A DNA stretch of 64,000 nt from Neoroseomonas marina (GTDB lineage: Bacteria; Pseudomonadota; Alphaproteobacteria; Acetobacterales; Acetobacteraceae), in contig NZ_JABBKX010000001.1 of the NCBI RefSeq assembly GCF_012927745.1, positions 1 through 64,000 on the forward strand. Reading direction: 5' to 3'. The translations under genes were made by a program, and so were the position numbers. Shown piece after piece: positions 7,792 through 17,609 of this stretch. Under the pieces are notes generated by a model, which did no database searches, was not told the DNA's origin, and worked only from the letters and a program-made list of their open reading frames with translations. How positions within the stretch are numbered: the first letter of the stretch is position 1; every line of letters starts with the position of its first letter.

Positions 7792-9474
7792 TCAGCGCAG
7801 TTCGGGGAAGTCCTCCTCCCGGAACTCGCCGGGGGACCGGGTGCCCTCGCGGAAGTGCCGCTGCTCGGCCTGGCGCAGCTCGACCCGGCGGATCTTGCCG
7901 GAGATGGTCTTGGGCAGGTCGTAGATCTCGATCCGGCGCACCCGCTTGTAGGGGGCGAGGCGTTCGCGGAGGTGCCGGAAGATCGAGGCGATGGTCTCCC
8001 GCCCCGGATCGGCGCCCTGGGCCAGCACGATGAAGGCCTTGGGCACGGCGAGGCGTACGGCATCCGGCGCGGGCACCACCGCCGCCTCGGCCACCGCCTC
8101 GTGCTCGACCAGCACGCTTTCGAGTTCGAAGGGGGAGATGCGGTAGTCGGAGGCTTTGAACACGTCGTCCGCACGGCCGACATAGGTGAAGCGGCCCTCG
8201 GCGTCCTTCGTCGCGACGTCGCCGGTGCGATACGCCCCCTGCCCCAGCGGCGCCAGCGTCCCGTCATCCTGCTGGTAGCCGCGCATCAGCCCGACCGGCG
8301 GATTGTCGAGCAGGATCGAGACCTCGCCCTCCTCCACCTCCCGGTCCTCGGGGTCGAGCAGGCGGATGCGGTAGCCGGGCGATTCATGGCCCATCGCGCC
8401 GGGTTCGACCGTCTGGCCGGGGAAGAAGCCGATCTGCAGCGTCGTCTCGGTCTGGCCGTAGCCCTCGCGGATCGTCATGCCCCAGACCTTGCGGACATGC
8501 TCGATCACCTCGGGGTTCAGCGGTTCGCCGGCCGAGCAGACTTCGCGCAACTGCCCCCGGAAGGGCGCCATGTCCTGCTGGACCAGCATCCGCCAGACGG
8601 TGGGCGGGGCGCAGAAGGTCTGCACGCCCTCCGCGGCGATCGCTTCCAGCGTGCCGCGCGCATCGAAGCGCGGCTGGTTGTTCACGAAGACCGTCGCCCC
8701 CGCGTTCCAGGGCGCGAAGAAGCAGGACCAGGCGTGCTTCGCCCAGCCCGGCGAGGAGATGTTGAGGTGCACGTCCCCCGGCTGGAGGCCCAGCCAGTAC
8801 ATCGTGACCAGATGCCCGACCGGATAGGATTGCTGGTCGTGCAGCACGAGCTTCGGCTTCGCCGTGGTGCCGGAGGTGAAGTACAGCAGCAGCGGGTCGG
8901 TCGCGCGCGTCGTCCCGTCCGGCGCGAAGGTGGCGCTGCCCTGCTTCACCGCGTCGTAGTCGGTCCAGCCCGGCGCGCCGCCCACCGCGATGCGCGTGAC
9001 CGAGGCATCGAGCCCGTCGAACTTCGCGGCTTCCGCCGATCCGGTGACGACGTGGCGGACCCGGCCGCGGGTGAAGCGGTCGGCAAGATCGACCGGCGTG
9101 AGCAGCGTCGTCGCCGGGATCACGACGGCGCCGAGCTTCATCGCGGCGAGCATCGTCTCCCACAGCGGCACGGTGTTGCCGAGCATGATCAGGATGCGGT
9201 CGCCCCGCTTCACGCCGAGGTCGCGCAACCCGTTGGCGAGGCGCGAGGAGTCTGCGGACAGTTCGGCGAAGCTGCGCGTCGCCGCCCCGTCGCCGACGAT
9301 CCTGAGCGCCGTGGAATTGCCGAGCGGCCCGCGCGCGAGTTCCGCGTCGAACCAGTCGAGCGCGTAGTTGAAGGTCTCGAGCTTCGGCCAGCGGAAGCCG
9401 CGATGCGCGCCTCCGTAATCCCCGCGATGCGCGAAGAGGAAGTCGCGCGCCTCCTTGAAGGCTGCGGTGCCCAT
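7792..9474 (-). CDS. AMP-dependent acyl-CoA synthetase (medium-chain/benzoate-CoA ligase-like)
   Basis: A 560-residue ANL-superfamily ligase. Motifs in order: the P-loop-like LLYFTSGTTAKPKLVLH near residue 215, the REGYGQTE adenylate-binding motif near 340, YRTGDVATKD near 420, GRADDVFKASDYRISPFELE near 440, and the catalytic lysine in KTISGKIRRVELR close to the end. It activates a carboxylic acid with ATP and joins it to CoA. The domain structure and HDQQSYPVGHL stretch resemble acyl-CoA synthetases of the acetyl/medium-chain branch rather than long-chain FadD. The gene stands alone with about 110 bases upstream to the next gene on the same strand. The acid is not predictable. Confidence 0.9.
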   Translation of the reverse strand: MGTAAFKEARDFLFAHRGDYGGAHRGFRWPKLETFNYALDWFDAELARGPLGNSTALRIVGDGAATRSFAELSADSSRLANGLRDLGVKRGDRILIMLGNTVPLWETMLAAMKLGAVVIPATTLLTPVDLADRFTRGRVRHVVTGSAEAAKFDGLDASVTRIAVGGAPGWTDYDAVKQGSATFAPDGTTRATDPLLLYFTSGTTAKPKLVLHDQQSYPVGHLVTMYWLGLQPGDVHLNISSPGWAKHAWSCFFAPWNAGATVFVNNQPRFDARGTLEAIAAEGVQTFCAPPTVWRMLVQQDMAPFRGQLREVCSAGEPLNPEVIEHVRKVWGMTIREGYGQTETTLQIGFFPGQTVEPGAMGHESPGYRIRLLDPEDREVEEGEVSILLDNPPVGLMRGYQQDDGTLAPLGQGAYRTGDVATKDAEGRFTYVGRADDVFKASDYRISPFELESVLVEHEAVAEAAVVPAPDAVRLAVPKAFIVLAQGADPGRETIASIFRHLRERLAPYKRVRRIEIYDLPKTISGKIRRVELRQAEQRHFREGTRSPGEFREEDFPELR

Positions 9475-9588
9475 GGACGACCCTCCCAGGGTGGCTCTTG
9501 CCGCGAGCCTAGCCGGGCGTCGGCGTCGGCGGCAAACCGAAGGATGGCGGTGTCCCGCCTTCAGGATCCGGCACGGTCGCGCTGTCCG

Positions 9589-10140
9589 TCAGCTCGTCCG
9601 CAGGCAGTGCGTGACACCGTCGAGAAGGCGATCGACGACCTCGGCATAGGCGCCGAAGTGGGCCGACACGCGCGCCCTGGCCGGCGGTTCGGTGATGTAG
9701 CGCGACAGGAAGTGTCGGCCCGTCTCGGCAAAGACGATGGTCTGGCGCCGATCGATCTGGCGGATGTCCTGGCGCAACACCGGCTCATAAGTGGCCATGC
9801 CGGCGTAGACCTGCCCGTAGATCGCCTGGGCGAAGCTCGTCCGCTCATCCTGGGTGAAGGGGCGCTTCCCGACGTGTCCGCGGTCCGCATAGTAGGTGAT
9901 GGTGCGCGTCAGCTCCGACGCCAAGGTGCCGTTGAGCGTCGATAGCTGCGGCGCCAGGTGGTTGTCGGCGGCGATGAAGAAGGCGAAGGCGCAGTAGACG
10001 AGGACGAACGCCTCCCCGTCGTTCAGCCATGCCTCGACGAGGCCGTCCCGGCCCACGGCCTGCGCCTTCATGCCGCTGATCGTCTCGTTCACCAGGAGCA
10101 GGAAGTTCCGTTCGATGCTCTCTGACTGCTGCGTAATCAT
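9589..10140 (-). CDS. Unrecognised 183-residue protein
   Basis: No family recognised. The frame starts MITQQSESIERNF and is largely helical, with one hydrophobic stretch (AFVLVYCAFAFFIAADNHL) that is too polar at its flanks to be a certain membrane helix. Aromatic and charged residues later in the protein (ITYYADRGHVGK, RQDIRQIDRR) look like a soluble helical bundle. No signal peptide. An ACGGA-like ribosome site precedes the ATG. Codon use is less uniformly G/C at third positions than in neighbouring enzymes. It sits with another unrecognised gene on the 3' side of tRNA-Ser, a common place for acquired genes. Confidence 0.6.
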   Translation of the reverse strand: MITQQSESIERNFLLLVNETISGMKAQAVGRDGLVEAWLNDGEAFVLVYCAFAFFIAADNHLAPQLSTLNGTLASELTRTITYYADRGHVGKRPFTQDERTSFAQAIYGQVYAGMATYEPVLRQDIRQIDRRQTIVFAETGRHFLSRYITEPPARARVSAHFGAYAEVVDRLLDGVTHCLRTS

Positions 10141-10350
10141 TCCGTGATCACGCCCCCACCACGTCCTGTGAATCGAGCGGAACGATAGCCGATGGGCCGC
10201 TGAACCGCACGGGGCCGCCGCGTCCGGTCAGGATCGCGAAGCGCGGTGAACGCGGCCGGAGCCGGCTGAGCGCTCCTCGGCCCAGCCGTGCCTCACTCCG
10301 AGGCGGAAGCGGTTGCCGTCAGGCCGAGGCGGGGAGACCGCTCCGACGTC

Positions 10351-10674
10351 TCAGGCGGAGCGCGCACCAGGATCGGTGCCGGTCTGGGCGGCGGTGGCGG
10401 CGGATGCCCGCGCGACATTCTCGCTCAGCGCTTCCTCTGCGGCGGACCAGCCCCGGCGATAACCGCGCTGCTCCGCCTCCTCGAGCAACTGGGCCAATGC
10501 CGCCCGTTCGGCGTCGCTGCGGTCGGTGCCCGAGTTGTACCACCACAGCGCGCCGCGCCACGCGACCCGGGGCAGCGACCACGCCAGAAGCACCATGACC
10601 AGCGCTCCGCCGGTCTGCAGTGCCTGCGTCACGACGCCCGCCCAATTGATTCCGTCCAACACGCCAATCTCCAT
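10351..10674 (-). CDS. Small membrane-anchored protein of unknown function
   Basis: A 107-residue frame from the ATG at MEIGVLDGINW. Residues about 14-35 (VTQALQTGGALVMVLLAWSLPRVA) form one membrane helix. A basic/aromatic segment follows (WRGALWWYN), then a charged helical tail (RSDAERAALAQLLEEAEQRGYRRGW). The layout resembles small phage-holin-like or scaffold proteins but no family is recognised. The frame can be extended upstream by 26 codons to another ATG at 10752; neither start has a strong ribosome site. It lies downstream of tRNA-Ser on the same strand, beside another orphan gene. Confidence 0.5.
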   Translation of the reverse strand: MEIGVLDGINWAGVVTQALQTGGALVMVLLAWSLPRVAWRGALWWYNSGTDRSDAERAALAQLLEEAEQRGYRRGWSAAEEALSENVARASAATAAQTGTDPGARSA

Positions 10675-10821
10675 CAGGTCGCGCAACGTGATCGGCGTCC
10701 CGGTCTCGTTGTCGCGGCACCGTGCAGCCGTCGGCAATAGGGCCGATTCCATTGTCGTCGCAGGGCAAGGACATCCACGCGATCATCCGTCCCTGACCAC
10801 GACCAAGTTCTGCCCGCGTTG

Positions 10822-10838
10822 CATGCCGCACCGGCATG
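10822..10838. promoter_or_regulatory. Short inverted repeat upstream of small membrane-protein gene
   Basis: CATGCCG and CGGCATG are separated by three bases in the gap between tRNA-Ser and the small membrane-protein gene. A 7-base perfect dyad of this kind can be an operator or a weak hairpin. No regulator is encoded next to it, so its role is open. Confidence 0.3.
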
Positions 10839-10961
10839 ACGCTTGGCATGGAATTCGGCCGTTGAGCCGTCACAAAAACAGGCGCGATCGCCGTCGATCG
10901 GCCTCACCGGCGCGAAGCGCAGCGCGCCGGATCGTCAGATTATTGCGTCTTTTCAGGAGGG

Positions 10962-11054
10962 TGGCGGAGGGGATGGGATTCGAACCCACGATAGGACTTG
11001 ACATCCTATAACGGTTTAGCAAACCGCCGCCTTCGGCCACTCGGCCACCCCTCC
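10962..11054 (-). tRNA. tRNA-Ser (anticodon GCT)
   Basis: Read on the minus strand this folds as a class II tRNA. The acceptor stem GGAGGGG pairs with CCCCTCC, then a G discriminator and an encoded CCA end (10962-10964). The D-loop contains GGCCGAGTGGCC. The anticodon arm CGGTTTGCTAAACCG carries GCT, reading AGC/AGT serine codons. The long variable arm AGGATGTCAAGTCCT and the T-loop GTTCGAATC complete the serine-type structure. A strong promoter lies just upstream at 11092-11120. Confidence 0.97.
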
Positions 11055-11091
11055 GCAGGAGTGGAAAGTCACACGGCGTTGCAGGGCGCTG

Positions 11092-11120
11092 CTTCTAACG
11101 GCGGGGGCACGGGCCGTCAA
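11092..11120 (-). promoter_or_regulatory. Sigma-70-type promoter of tRNA-Ser
   Basis: On the minus strand TTGACG (11120-11115) and TAGAAG (11097-11092) are separated by exactly 17 bases. Transcription would begin near 11085, about 30 bases before the tRNA 5' end, which is a normal tRNA leader length. Confidence 0.7.
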
Positions 11121-11146
11121 ACATCCCGCGCCGCCCGCCGCAAAAA

Positions 11147-11779
11147 CTACGACAGCGCCACCTCGAAGCCCCGCTGCGTGGCCGGACGCGCCATCATCGT
11201 CTCATACCACCGCTTCACGTTCGGCACGGTCGCAAGGTCCACCTGGTGCCGCTCATGCCGCCAGGCCCAGCCCAGAATCGCGAAATCGGCCACGCTCGGC
11301 TCGCCGGTCGTGGCGACGAAGTCGCGTCCCTCCAGCCGGCGATCCAGCACGCCATACAGGCGCACCGTCTCCTTGTGGTAACGGCCGAAGCCGTAATCCC
11401 GCGCCGGCCCCTCGGGCTGCATCAGGAAATGGTGCACCTGGCCCGGCATCGGCCCGAAGCCGCCCATCTGCCACATCAGCCATTCATAGACCGGCACCCG
11501 GTCGCGCAGGCTCTTCGGCAGGAACTTGCCCGTCTTCTCGGCGAGGTAGAGCAGGATCGCCCCGCTTTCGAACACCGTGATCGGCTGGCCGTCCGGACCG
11601 CTGGGATCCTTGATCGCCGGGATCCGGTTGTTCGGGCTGAAGGCGAGAAATTCCGGGTTGAACTGCTCGTCCTTCGAGATGTTCACGGTCTTCACCGTGT
11701 AGGGCAGCCCCATTTCCTCCAGGGCGACGCTGATCTTGCGGCCATTCGGCGTGTTCCAGGTCCAGAGCTCGATGCTCAT
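11147..11779 (-). CDS. Glutathione S-transferase, nu class-like (YfcG/YghU type)
   Basis: A 210-residue GST. The thioredoxin-like half begins MSIELWTWNTPNGRKISVALEEMGLPY; the TPNG motif near the amino end is the signature of nu-class enzymes such as YfcG, which reduce disulfides with glutathione rather than conjugating substrates. The cis-proline NNRIPAI and the FESGAILLYLAEK glutathione-binding segment follow. The C-terminal helical domain includes SVADFAILGW with the conserved N-capping region. The protein is cytosolic. An AGGAT ribosome site precedes the ATG. A clear paralogue is encoded at 36290-36997. Confidence 0.92.
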   Translation of the reverse strand: MSIELWTWNTPNGRKISVALEEMGLPYTVKTVNISKDEQFNPEFLAFSPNNRIPAIKDPSGPDGQPITVFESGAILLYLAEKTGKFLPKSLRDRVPVYEWLMWQMGGFGPMPGQVHHFLMQPEGPARDYGFGRYHKETVRLYGVLDRRLEGRDFVATTGEPSVADFAILGWAWRHERHQVDLATVPNVKRWYETMMARPATQRGFEVALS

Positions 11780-11850
11780 GCGCGTATCCTCTGTGGGCGG
11801 TTGCCCGCAGGATTCGCATGCCGATCCCGGCCCGTCCATCGCAGGCGGGG

Positions 11851-12966
11851 TTACGCCTGGATGCGGCTGCGCCCCCTGCCCTGCCATGCGGCCAGCAATC
11901 CATGCGCCACGGCCAGAAGCGCCGGACCGACGAACAGGCCGAGGAACCCGAAAGCCACCAGGCCGCCGAACACACCCAGGATGATGAGCCCGAGTGGCAT
12001 CGCGCTGCCCCGCTGGATCAGCAGCGGCCGGACGATGTTGTCGCTGCCCGACACCAGCACCCCGCCCCACACCAGCATGAACAGCGCCCAACCCACGTCG
12101 CCCTGCCCGTAGAGCCACGCCGCCGCCCCGCCCCAGGTCACGATGACGAGCGGTCCCAGCACCTGGCTGATCGAGAAGATCATCGTCAGGAAGCCGAGCA
12201 CCGCCGCCCCGGGGACGCCCGCGATGGCGAGGCCCACGCCCATCAGCACCGCCTGCAGCACGCCGGTGCCCACGACGCCCCAGGCGACGCCGCGCACGGC
12301 CCCGCCAGCCGATTCGATCGCCTCGACCCCGACCGGCCCGCCCAGGCGCCCCGCGATGTCGCGGAGCTGCGCGACCATGCGGTCCCCGCTGATCCAGAAC
12401 ATCGTCGCGACGACGAGGGAGAGCAGCAACTGCAGGAGGCTGGCCGCCGCCTGCTGGCCGATGCCCACCAGCAGCCGCGCGATCTGTCCGCTGTACGGTT
12501 CGATCAGGGACCGCACATCGCCCTGCCAGGCCCGCAACTGCGCCCAGCCGGCGGCGGCGCGCTCGCCCACCAGCGGCAGGTCCCGCACCCAGGACGGCGC
12601 CTCGGGGGGCAGGCGCTCGACCATCTCCCGCCCGCGCGTCACGACGTCGCCGATCTGATCGGCGAGATCCGGCGCCATCATCATCATCGGCAGCGCGACG
12701 ACCAGGATGACGCCGACCAGCATCGTCACCGCGGCCACGCCGGGCCGCAATCCGCGCGCGACCAGCCAGGCCCGCAGCGGCCATGTGCCGATCGCCGTGA
12801 AGGCGCCGAAGGCGATCGCCATGGCAAAGGGGGCCAGGACCAGCCCCACGCCATAGAGCAGGAGCGCCAGCAGGATCAGGACCGCCGCGCGCTCCGCCAG
12901 CAGCACGGTCTGGACGTAGCGCGCGCCCGGCGCATTGGCGTCCTCGCCCCGCGACTCGCTTTCCAT
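11851..12966 (-). CDS. AI-2E family transporter (PerM/TqsA-like)
   Basis: A 371-residue membrane protein with paired hydrophobic helices near the amino end (VLILLALLLYGVGLVLAPFAM), a soluble stretch (residues about 110-190, DLADQIGDVVTRGREMVERLPPEAP) and a cluster of C-terminal helices. This is the PF01594 layout, and the motif NIVRPLLIQRG is the conserved signature (typically N-x-x-x-P-x-x-x-G) in the C-terminal half. Family members export autoinducer-2 or act as Na+/H+ antiporters; which applies here is unknown. The ATG with GGGGAG upstream is chosen over one 36 bases earlier. It lies just downstream of gatB on the same strand side. Confidence 0.88.
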   Translation of the reverse strand: MESESRGEDANAPGARYVQTVLLAERAAVLILLALLLYGVGLVLAPFAMAIAFGAFTAIGTWPLRAWLVARGLRPGVAAVTMLVGVILVVALPMMMMAPDLADQIGDVVTRGREMVERLPPEAPSWVRDLPLVGERAAAGWAQLRAWQGDVRSLIEPYSGQIARLLVGIGQQAAASLLQLLLSLVVATMFWISGDRMVAQLRDIAGRLGGPVGVEAIESAGGAVRGVAWGVVGTGVLQAVLMGVGLAIAGVPGAAVLGFLTMIFSISQVLGPLVIVTWGGAAAWLYGQGDVGWALFMLVWGGVLVSGSDNIVRPLLIQRGSAMPLGLIILGVFGGLVAFGFLGLFVGPALLAVAHGLLAAWQGRGRSRIQA

Positions 12967-13030
12967 GCCGGCTCCCCAGGCTCCTGCGGCCGAGCGAAGC
13001 ATGCCCGGCCGCGACAGGGGAAGTCCGCTG

Positions 13031-14482
13031 TCAGGCCAGCTTCTTCTTCAGGACCTCGTTCACCAGGGCCGGATTTCCCTTGCCCTGCATGGCCTTCATC
13101 GTCTGGCCCACGAAGAAGCCGAACAGCTTGTCCTTGCCCGAGCGATACTCGGCGACCTTGTCGGCGTTCTTCGCCAGCACCTCGTCGATCACCGCCTCGA
13201 TCGCGCCGGTGTCGGTGACCTGCTTGAGGCCGCGCTCCTCGACGATCAGCCCCGGGGCGCGGCCGGTCTCGACCATCACCTCGAAGACCTCCTTCGCGAG
13301 CTTCCCGGACAGGGTGCCGTCGGCCATCAGGTCCAGCAGGGCGCCAAGATCGGCCGCCGAGACCGGCGGTTCCGCGATCGAGGTCTTGGTCCGGTTGATG
13401 GCCGCGAACAGGTCGCCCATCACCCAGTTGGCCGCCTGCTTCGCGTCGCGTCCCTTGGCGACCGCCTCGTAATAGGCCGCGGTCTCCTTCTCGAGCGTCA
13501 GGACGTGCGCGTCATAGGGCGTGATGCCGTAATCGCGCACGTAGCGCGCGCGGCGCTGGTCCGGCAGTTCCGGCAGCGCGGCCTTGAGCTGGTCGACCCA
13601 GGACTGCTCGATCACCAGCGGCGGCAGGTCGGGGTCGGGGAAGTAGCGATAGTCGTGCGCGTCTTCCTTCGACCGCATCGACCGCGTGATGCCGCGGCCG
13701 GTGTCGAACAGCCGCGTCTCCTGTTCCACCGTGCCGCCGGATTCCCACACCTCGATCTGGCGCCGCGCCTCGGCCTCCACCGCCTGCATGACGAAGCGAA
13801 TGGAGTTGACGTTCTTCACCTCGCAGCGCGTGCGGTAGCCCTCGCCCGCCTTGCGCACCGACACGTTCACGTCGGCGCGCATGGACCCTTCCTCCATGTT
13901 GCCGTCGCAGGTGCCGAGATAGCGGAGGATCTGCCGCAGCTTGGTCAGGTAGGCGCCCGCTTCCTCCGGGGACCGCATGTCGGGTTCCGACACGATCTCC
14001 ATCAGCGCGACGCCCGACCGGTTCAGGTCGATGAAGGACTTGGTCGGATGCTGGTCGTGCAGCGACTTGCCCGCATCCTGTTCCAGATGCAGGCGCGTGA
14101 TGCCGATGGTCTTGGTCGAACCGTCCTGCAGCTCGATATCGATCTGCCCGGTGCCGATGATCGGATGCGCGAACTGGCTGATCTGATAGCCCTGCGGCAG
14201 GTCGGCATAGAAGTAGTTCTTGCGGTCGAAGCGCGACCACAGATTGACCTGCGCATTCAGCCCGAGGCCCGTGCGCACCGCCTGCGCCACGCATTCGCGG
14301 TTGATCACCGGCAGCATGCCGGGGAAGCCGGCATCGACGAAGGACACCTGGCTGTTCGGCTCGGCGCCGAATTCCGTCGCCGCGCCGGAGAACAGCTTCG
14401 CGTTGCTGACAACCTGGGCATGGACCTCGAGCCCGATGACCAGTTCCCAGGGGCCGGTCTCGCCCTCGATGGTGTAGCTCAT
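13031..14482 (-). CDS. gatB: Aspartyl/glutamyl-tRNA(Asn/Gln) amidotransferase subunit B
   Basis: A 483-residue GatB. The amino end [13 protein letters not shown] with [14 protein letters not shown] is diagnostic. The kinase-like cradle carries [17 protein letters not shown] and [23 protein letters not shown], and the helical/YqeY tail ends [21 protein letters not shown]. GatB phosphorylates the Glu- or Asp-tRNA intermediate with ATP and accepts ammonia from GatA to make Gln-tRNA or Asn-tRNA. It overlaps the gatA stop by four bases (ATGA), completing a gatC-gatA-gatB operon. Length and motifs are standard. Confidence 0.98.
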   Translation of the reverse strand: MSYTIEGETGPWELVIGLEVHAQVVSNAKLFSGAATEFGAEPNSQVSFVDAGFPGMLPVINRECVAQAVRTGLGLNAQVNLWSRFDRKNYFYADLPQGYQISQFAHPIIGTGQIDIELQDGSTKTIGITRLHLEQDAGKSLHDQHPTKSFIDLNRSGVALMEIVSEPDMRSPEEAGAYLTKLRQILRYLGTCDGNMEEGSMRADVNVSVRKAGEGYRTRCEVKNVNSIRFVMQAVEAEARRQIEVWESGGTVEQETRLFDTGRGITRSMRSKEDAHDYRYFPDPDLPPLVIEQSWVDQLKAALPELPDQRRARYVRDYGITPYDAHVLTLEKETAAYYEAVAKGRDAKQAANWVMGDLFAAINRTKTSIAEPPVSAADLGALLDLMADGTLSGKLAKEVFEVMVETGRAPGLIVEERGLKQVTDTGAIEAVIDEVLAKNADKVAEYRSGKDKLFGFFVGQTMKAMQGKGNPALVNEVLKKKLA

Positions 14483-15966
14483 GCCCCGGCCCTCATGCCC
14501 GGAAGTGCCTTGAAGTCGGCCGCGCGCTCGATGGCCGCACCGACGGCGAAGACGGTCTCCTCGTCGAACGGCCGCCCCAGCACCTGCAGCCCCAGCGGCA
14601 GACCCTGCGGGTCGAGCCCCGCCGGGACCGACAGCCCGGGCAGGCCCGCGAGGTTCGCCGTCACGGTGAACACGTCGTTGAGGTACATCTGCACGGGGTC
14701 GTCGGACCCCTCGCCTTCGGCAAAGGCGGCACTCGGCGTCGCCGGCGCGAGGATCGCATCCACCTTCGACCAGGCCTCGCGGAAGTCCCGCGCGATCAGC
14801 GCACGCACCTTCTGCGCCTTCAGGTAGTAGGCGTCGTAGTAGCCGGCGGACAGCACATAGGTGCCGATCATGATCCGCCGCCGCACCTCCGGCCCGAAGC
14901 CCGCGGCCCGGGTGCGCTCATACAGGTCGCGCAGGTCGGACTCCTTCTCCGCGGCGCGCAGCCCGAACCGCACCCCGTCATACCGCGCGAGGTTCGACGA
15001 CGCCTCGGCCGGTGCGACGATGTAGTAGGTCGGCAGCGCGTATCCCGCATGCGGCAGGGAGATCTCGACGATCTCCGCGCCCGCGTCGCGAAGCCAATCC
15101 AGGCCCTGCCGCCACAGCTTCTCGATCTCCGCCGGCATGCCGTCGATGTGGTATTCCTTCGGCACCCCGATGCGCAGGCCCTTCACCGACCGCGTGCAGG
15201 CCGCGGCGAAATCCGGCACCGCGCGGTCCGCACTCGTCGAATCCTTCGGATCGTGCCCGGCCATGGACCGCAGCAGCACCGCGCAATCCTCGACGGTCCG
15301 CGCGAAGGGGCCGGCCTGATCGAGCGAGGATGCATAGGCGACGATCCCGAAGCGCGAGCAGCGCCCGTAGGTCGGCTTGATGCCCGCAATGCCGCAGAAG
15401 GCGGCGGGCTGGCGGATCGATCCGCCGGTATCCGTCCCGGTCGCGCCCAGCACCATGCGGGCCGCGACGGCCGCGGCCGAACCGCCGGACGACCCGCCCG
15501 GCACCAGGCGCGCATCCGGGTCGTTCCGCCGCGACCAGGGATTCAGGACCGCCCCATAGGCGCTCGTCAGGTTCGACGATCCCATGGCGAATTCGTCGAG
15601 GTTCGCCTTGCCCAGGAACACCGCGCCGTCCCGCTTCAGCTGGGCGGTGACGGTGCTCTCGTAGGGCGGAATGAAGCCGTCCAGGATCTTCGACCCGGCC
15701 GTCGTCTGCACACCCTCGGTGCAGAACAGGTCCTTGATCGCGAGGGGAATGCCCTCGAGGGGGCCGGCCTCGCCCCGCGCGCGCTTCGCGTCCGAGGCGC
15801 GCGCCGCCTCGATCGCGTGTTCCGCGGTCACGGTGATCAGCGCGTTGATCTTCGGGTTCAGCGCCTCGATCGCCGCGACATGGGCCCGGGTCAGCTCTTC
15901 GGCCGAGATCACGCCTTCCTCGAGCGCGGCCACCGCGCCGGCAATGGTGAAATCCGTCGGATGCAT
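14479..15966 (-). CDS. gatA: Aspartyl/glutamyl-tRNA(Asn/Gln) amidotransferase subunit A
   Basis: A 495-residue amidase-signature protein. The Ser-cisSer-Lys triad is visible: Lys78 in IPLAIKDLF, Ser159 in [14 protein letters not shown] and Ser183 in [14 protein letters not shown]. GatA frees ammonia from glutamine and channels it to GatB. The start overlaps the gatC stop as TGATG, and the stop overlaps gatB by four bases, so translation of the operon is tightly coupled. A second, unrelated amidase-signature protein lies at 47722-49131, but it lacks the GatA-specific surroundings. Confidence 0.98.
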   Translation of the reverse strand: MHPTDFTIAGAVAALEEGVISAEELTRAHVAAIEALNPKINALITVTAEHAIEAARASDAKRARGEAGPLEGIPLAIKDLFCTEGVQTTAGSKILDGFIPPYESTVTAQLKRDGAVFLGKANLDEFAMGSSNLTSAYGAVLNPWSRRNDPDARLVPGGSSGGSAAAVAARMVLGATGTDTGGSIRQPAAFCGIAGIKPTYGRCSRFGIVAYASSLDQAGPFARTVEDCAVLLRSMAGHDPKDSTSADRAVPDFAAACTRSVKGLRIGVPKEYHIDGMPAEIEKLWRQGLDWLRDAGAEIVEISLPHAGYALPTYYIVAPAEASSNLARYDGVRFGLRAAEKESDLRDLYERTRAAGFGPEVRRRIMIGTYVLSAGYYDAYYLKAQKVRALIARDFREAWSKVDAILAPATPSAAFAEGEGSDDPVQMYLNDVFTVTANLAGLPGLSVPAGLDPQGLPLGLQVLGRPFDEETVFAVGAAIERAADFKALPGMRAGA

Positions 15967-16262
15967 CACTCGACCACCTTCGGCACGCCGAAATACTCGC
16001 CCTCGCGATCGGGGGCATTGGCCAGGACCTTCGGGGCGATGCCGCCATCGGTCACGACATCGTCGCGCATCGGCATGGCGGCGATGCCTTCGGGATTGCC
16101 GCCGGCCATCGGCTCCACGCCGTCGGTGTTCACCGCCTGCAGTTGCTCGATCCAGCCCAGGATGCCGTTGAGCTCGCCCTGCACGCGGGCGACCTCCTCT
16201 TCCGGCAGGCGGATGCGGGCAAGGGCGGCGACGCGCCGCACGGTGGCGGTATCGAGGGACAT
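15966..16262 (-). CDS. gatC: Aspartyl/glutamyl-tRNA(Asn/Gln) amidotransferase subunit C
   Basis: A 98-residue GatC, the belt-like subunit that holds GatA and GatB together. It starts [32 protein letters not shown], the usual N-terminal helix pair, and ends with the conserved [12 protein letters not shown]. It is the first gene of gatCAB; the stop and the gatA start share one base (TGATG). It diverges from ruvX across a 46-base gap that must contain both promoters. Confidence 0.97.
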   Translation of the reverse strand: MSLDTATVRRVAALARIRLPEEEVARVQGELNGILGWIEQLQAVNTDGVEPMAGGNPEGIAAMPMRDDVVTDGGIAPKVLANAPDREGEYFGVPKVVE

Positions 16263-16308
16263 TACTCTCTGCTTCCAGGGAAACGGGCGGCGGACCATAA
16301 GGCCGCGC

Positions 16309-16806
16309 ATGGCCATCATCAACCTGAAGGACCTGCGCGCGGACCTCGGCCGGAACGAACGGCTGATCGGCCTCGACCCGGGAACCAAGACGATCGGCGT
16401 GGCGCTGTCGGACGTCACGCTGATGCTGGCGAGCCCCTATGGCAGCCTCAGGCGCGGGAAGCTCGCCGCCAACGCGGCCGAGATCGCCGCCATCGCGAGG
16501 AAGGAAGGCGCGGCGGGCCTCGTGGTCGGCCTCCCGCTGTCCATGGACGGGACCATGGGTCCGGCGGCCCAGGCGGCGAAGGACTGGGCGCGGGCCGTGT
16601 CGGACGCCACCGGCCTGCCCTGCGCGCTGTTCGACGAGCGTCTCTCCTCGGCCGCCGTGAACCGGATGCTGATCAGCGAAGCGGACCTGACACGGGCAAA
16701 GCGGGCCGAAGCCGTGGACCGCGCCGCGGCGGCGTATATGCTCCAATCCGCCCTGGACGCGACGAGGCCTGCGCCAGGGGGGAGAGACATGGAGGGCGAT
16801 GGCTGA
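16309..16806 (+). CDS. ruvX: Holliday junction resolvase-like / pre-16S rRNA nuclease YqgF
   Basis: A 165-residue RNase H-fold protein. It has [18 protein letters not shown] near residues 19-34 with the first catalytic Asp23, then [13 protein letters not shown] at about 70-83 and the second acidic motif in LFDERLSS near 110. The late [15 protein letters not shown] segment carries the last catalytic Asp. YqgF matures the 16S rRNA 5' end in E. coli; a role in recombination is only by fold. It diverges from gatC and its stop lies inside the next gene (8-base overlap), suggesting co-translation with the FkbM methyltransferase. Confidence 0.95.
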   Translation: MAIINLKDLRADLGRNERLIGLDPGTKTIGVALSDVTLMLASPYGSLRRGKLAANAAEIAAIARKEGAAGLVVGLPLSMDGTMGPAAQAAKDWARAVSDATGLPCALFDERLSSAAVNRMLISEADLTRAKRAEAVDRAAAAYMLQSALDATRPAPGGRDMEGDG

Positions 16807-17581
16807 TGTGACGGCTGCGGTCGGACAGCCCGGCCGCCCTTGGATGCCGCCCTCCTCCTTCAAGGAGCGGTTGAAGTCCCTGCTCGTGCCGCCGCGCCTC
16901 GGCCTGCGCTGGGCCCTGGCCCGGGAGATGCTCCGCGGGGAGCGCGAGATCCACCTGGTGCCGCGCCTGGCCGATCCGCGCCGGGTATCGCTCGATATCG
17001 GCGCCAACCGGGGCGTCTGGACCGAGGCCCTGCGGCGGCATTCCCGCGCCGTCGTCGCCTTCGAACCGAACCCCAAGATCTTCGCCGACCTTCGGCGCCG
17101 CATCGGACCGGGTGTCACCGCCCTGCCCCACGCCCTGTCGGACCGCAGCGGGACCGGCGAGCTCCGCATTCCGCGTCGGCGCCGGGGCTTTTCGAACCAG
17201 GGCGGGACGCTTGCGCATGAGAGCCTCGGCGATGCGGCCTTCGGCGCCGTCGCCGTGGAGCTGCGCCGGCTCGACGAGCTGGACCTCGGCGATGTCGGGC
17301 TGATCAAGATCGATGTCGAGGGCCATGAACTCGCGGTGCTGCGCGGTGGTGCCCGGCTGATCGCGCGCTGCCGGCCGGTGCTGATCGTCGAGATGGAGGA
17401 AAAGCACCTCGGCCGGCCGATCGCCGGCGCGCTCGCCGAGGTCGCGGCCCTCGGCTACGAGCCCTGTGCCCTGCGGGGTGGCGTGCCGGTGCCGGTGTCG
17501 CGATTGGACCTCGCCCGGCTCCATGGCCCCGGCGTCGCGCCGCAGGACTACGTCTTCAATTGGGTCTTCCTGCCCCGCTGA
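16799..17581 (+). CDS. FkbM-family SAM-dependent methyltransferase
   Basis: A 260-residue methyltransferase. Motif I is [16 protein letters not shown] near residue 63, followed by [37 protein letters not shown], and the family mark [17 protein letters not shown] near 168, then [10 protein letters not shown]. FkbM proteins O-methylate hydroxyls on polyketides, sugars or lipopolysaccharide; here the acceptor is unknown. Translation overlaps ruvX by 8 bases. No polysaccharide or polyketide genes are adjacent, so a surface glycan or glycolipid is only a guess. Confidence 0.93.
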   Translation: MADVTAAVGQPGRPWMPPSSFKERLKSLLVPPRLGLRWALAREMLRGEREIHLVPRLADPRRVSLDIGANRGVWTEALRRHSRAVVAFEPNPKIFADLRRRIGPGVTALPHALSDRSGTGELRIPRRRRGFSNQGGTLAHESLGDAAFGAVAVELRRLDELDLGDVGLIKIDVEGHELAVLRGGARLIARCRPVLIVEMEEKHLGRPIAGALAEVAALGYEPCALRGGVPVPVSRLDLARLHGPGVAPQDYVFNWVFLPR

Positions 17582-17609
17582 ACCCGGCGGCGTGATGGGA
17601 GCGCGGCCG

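Noticed and set aside
10962-11054. tRNA-Ser as an integration site with attachment repeats
   Set aside because: I found no second copy of the tRNA 3' end in the adjacent sequence and no recombinase.
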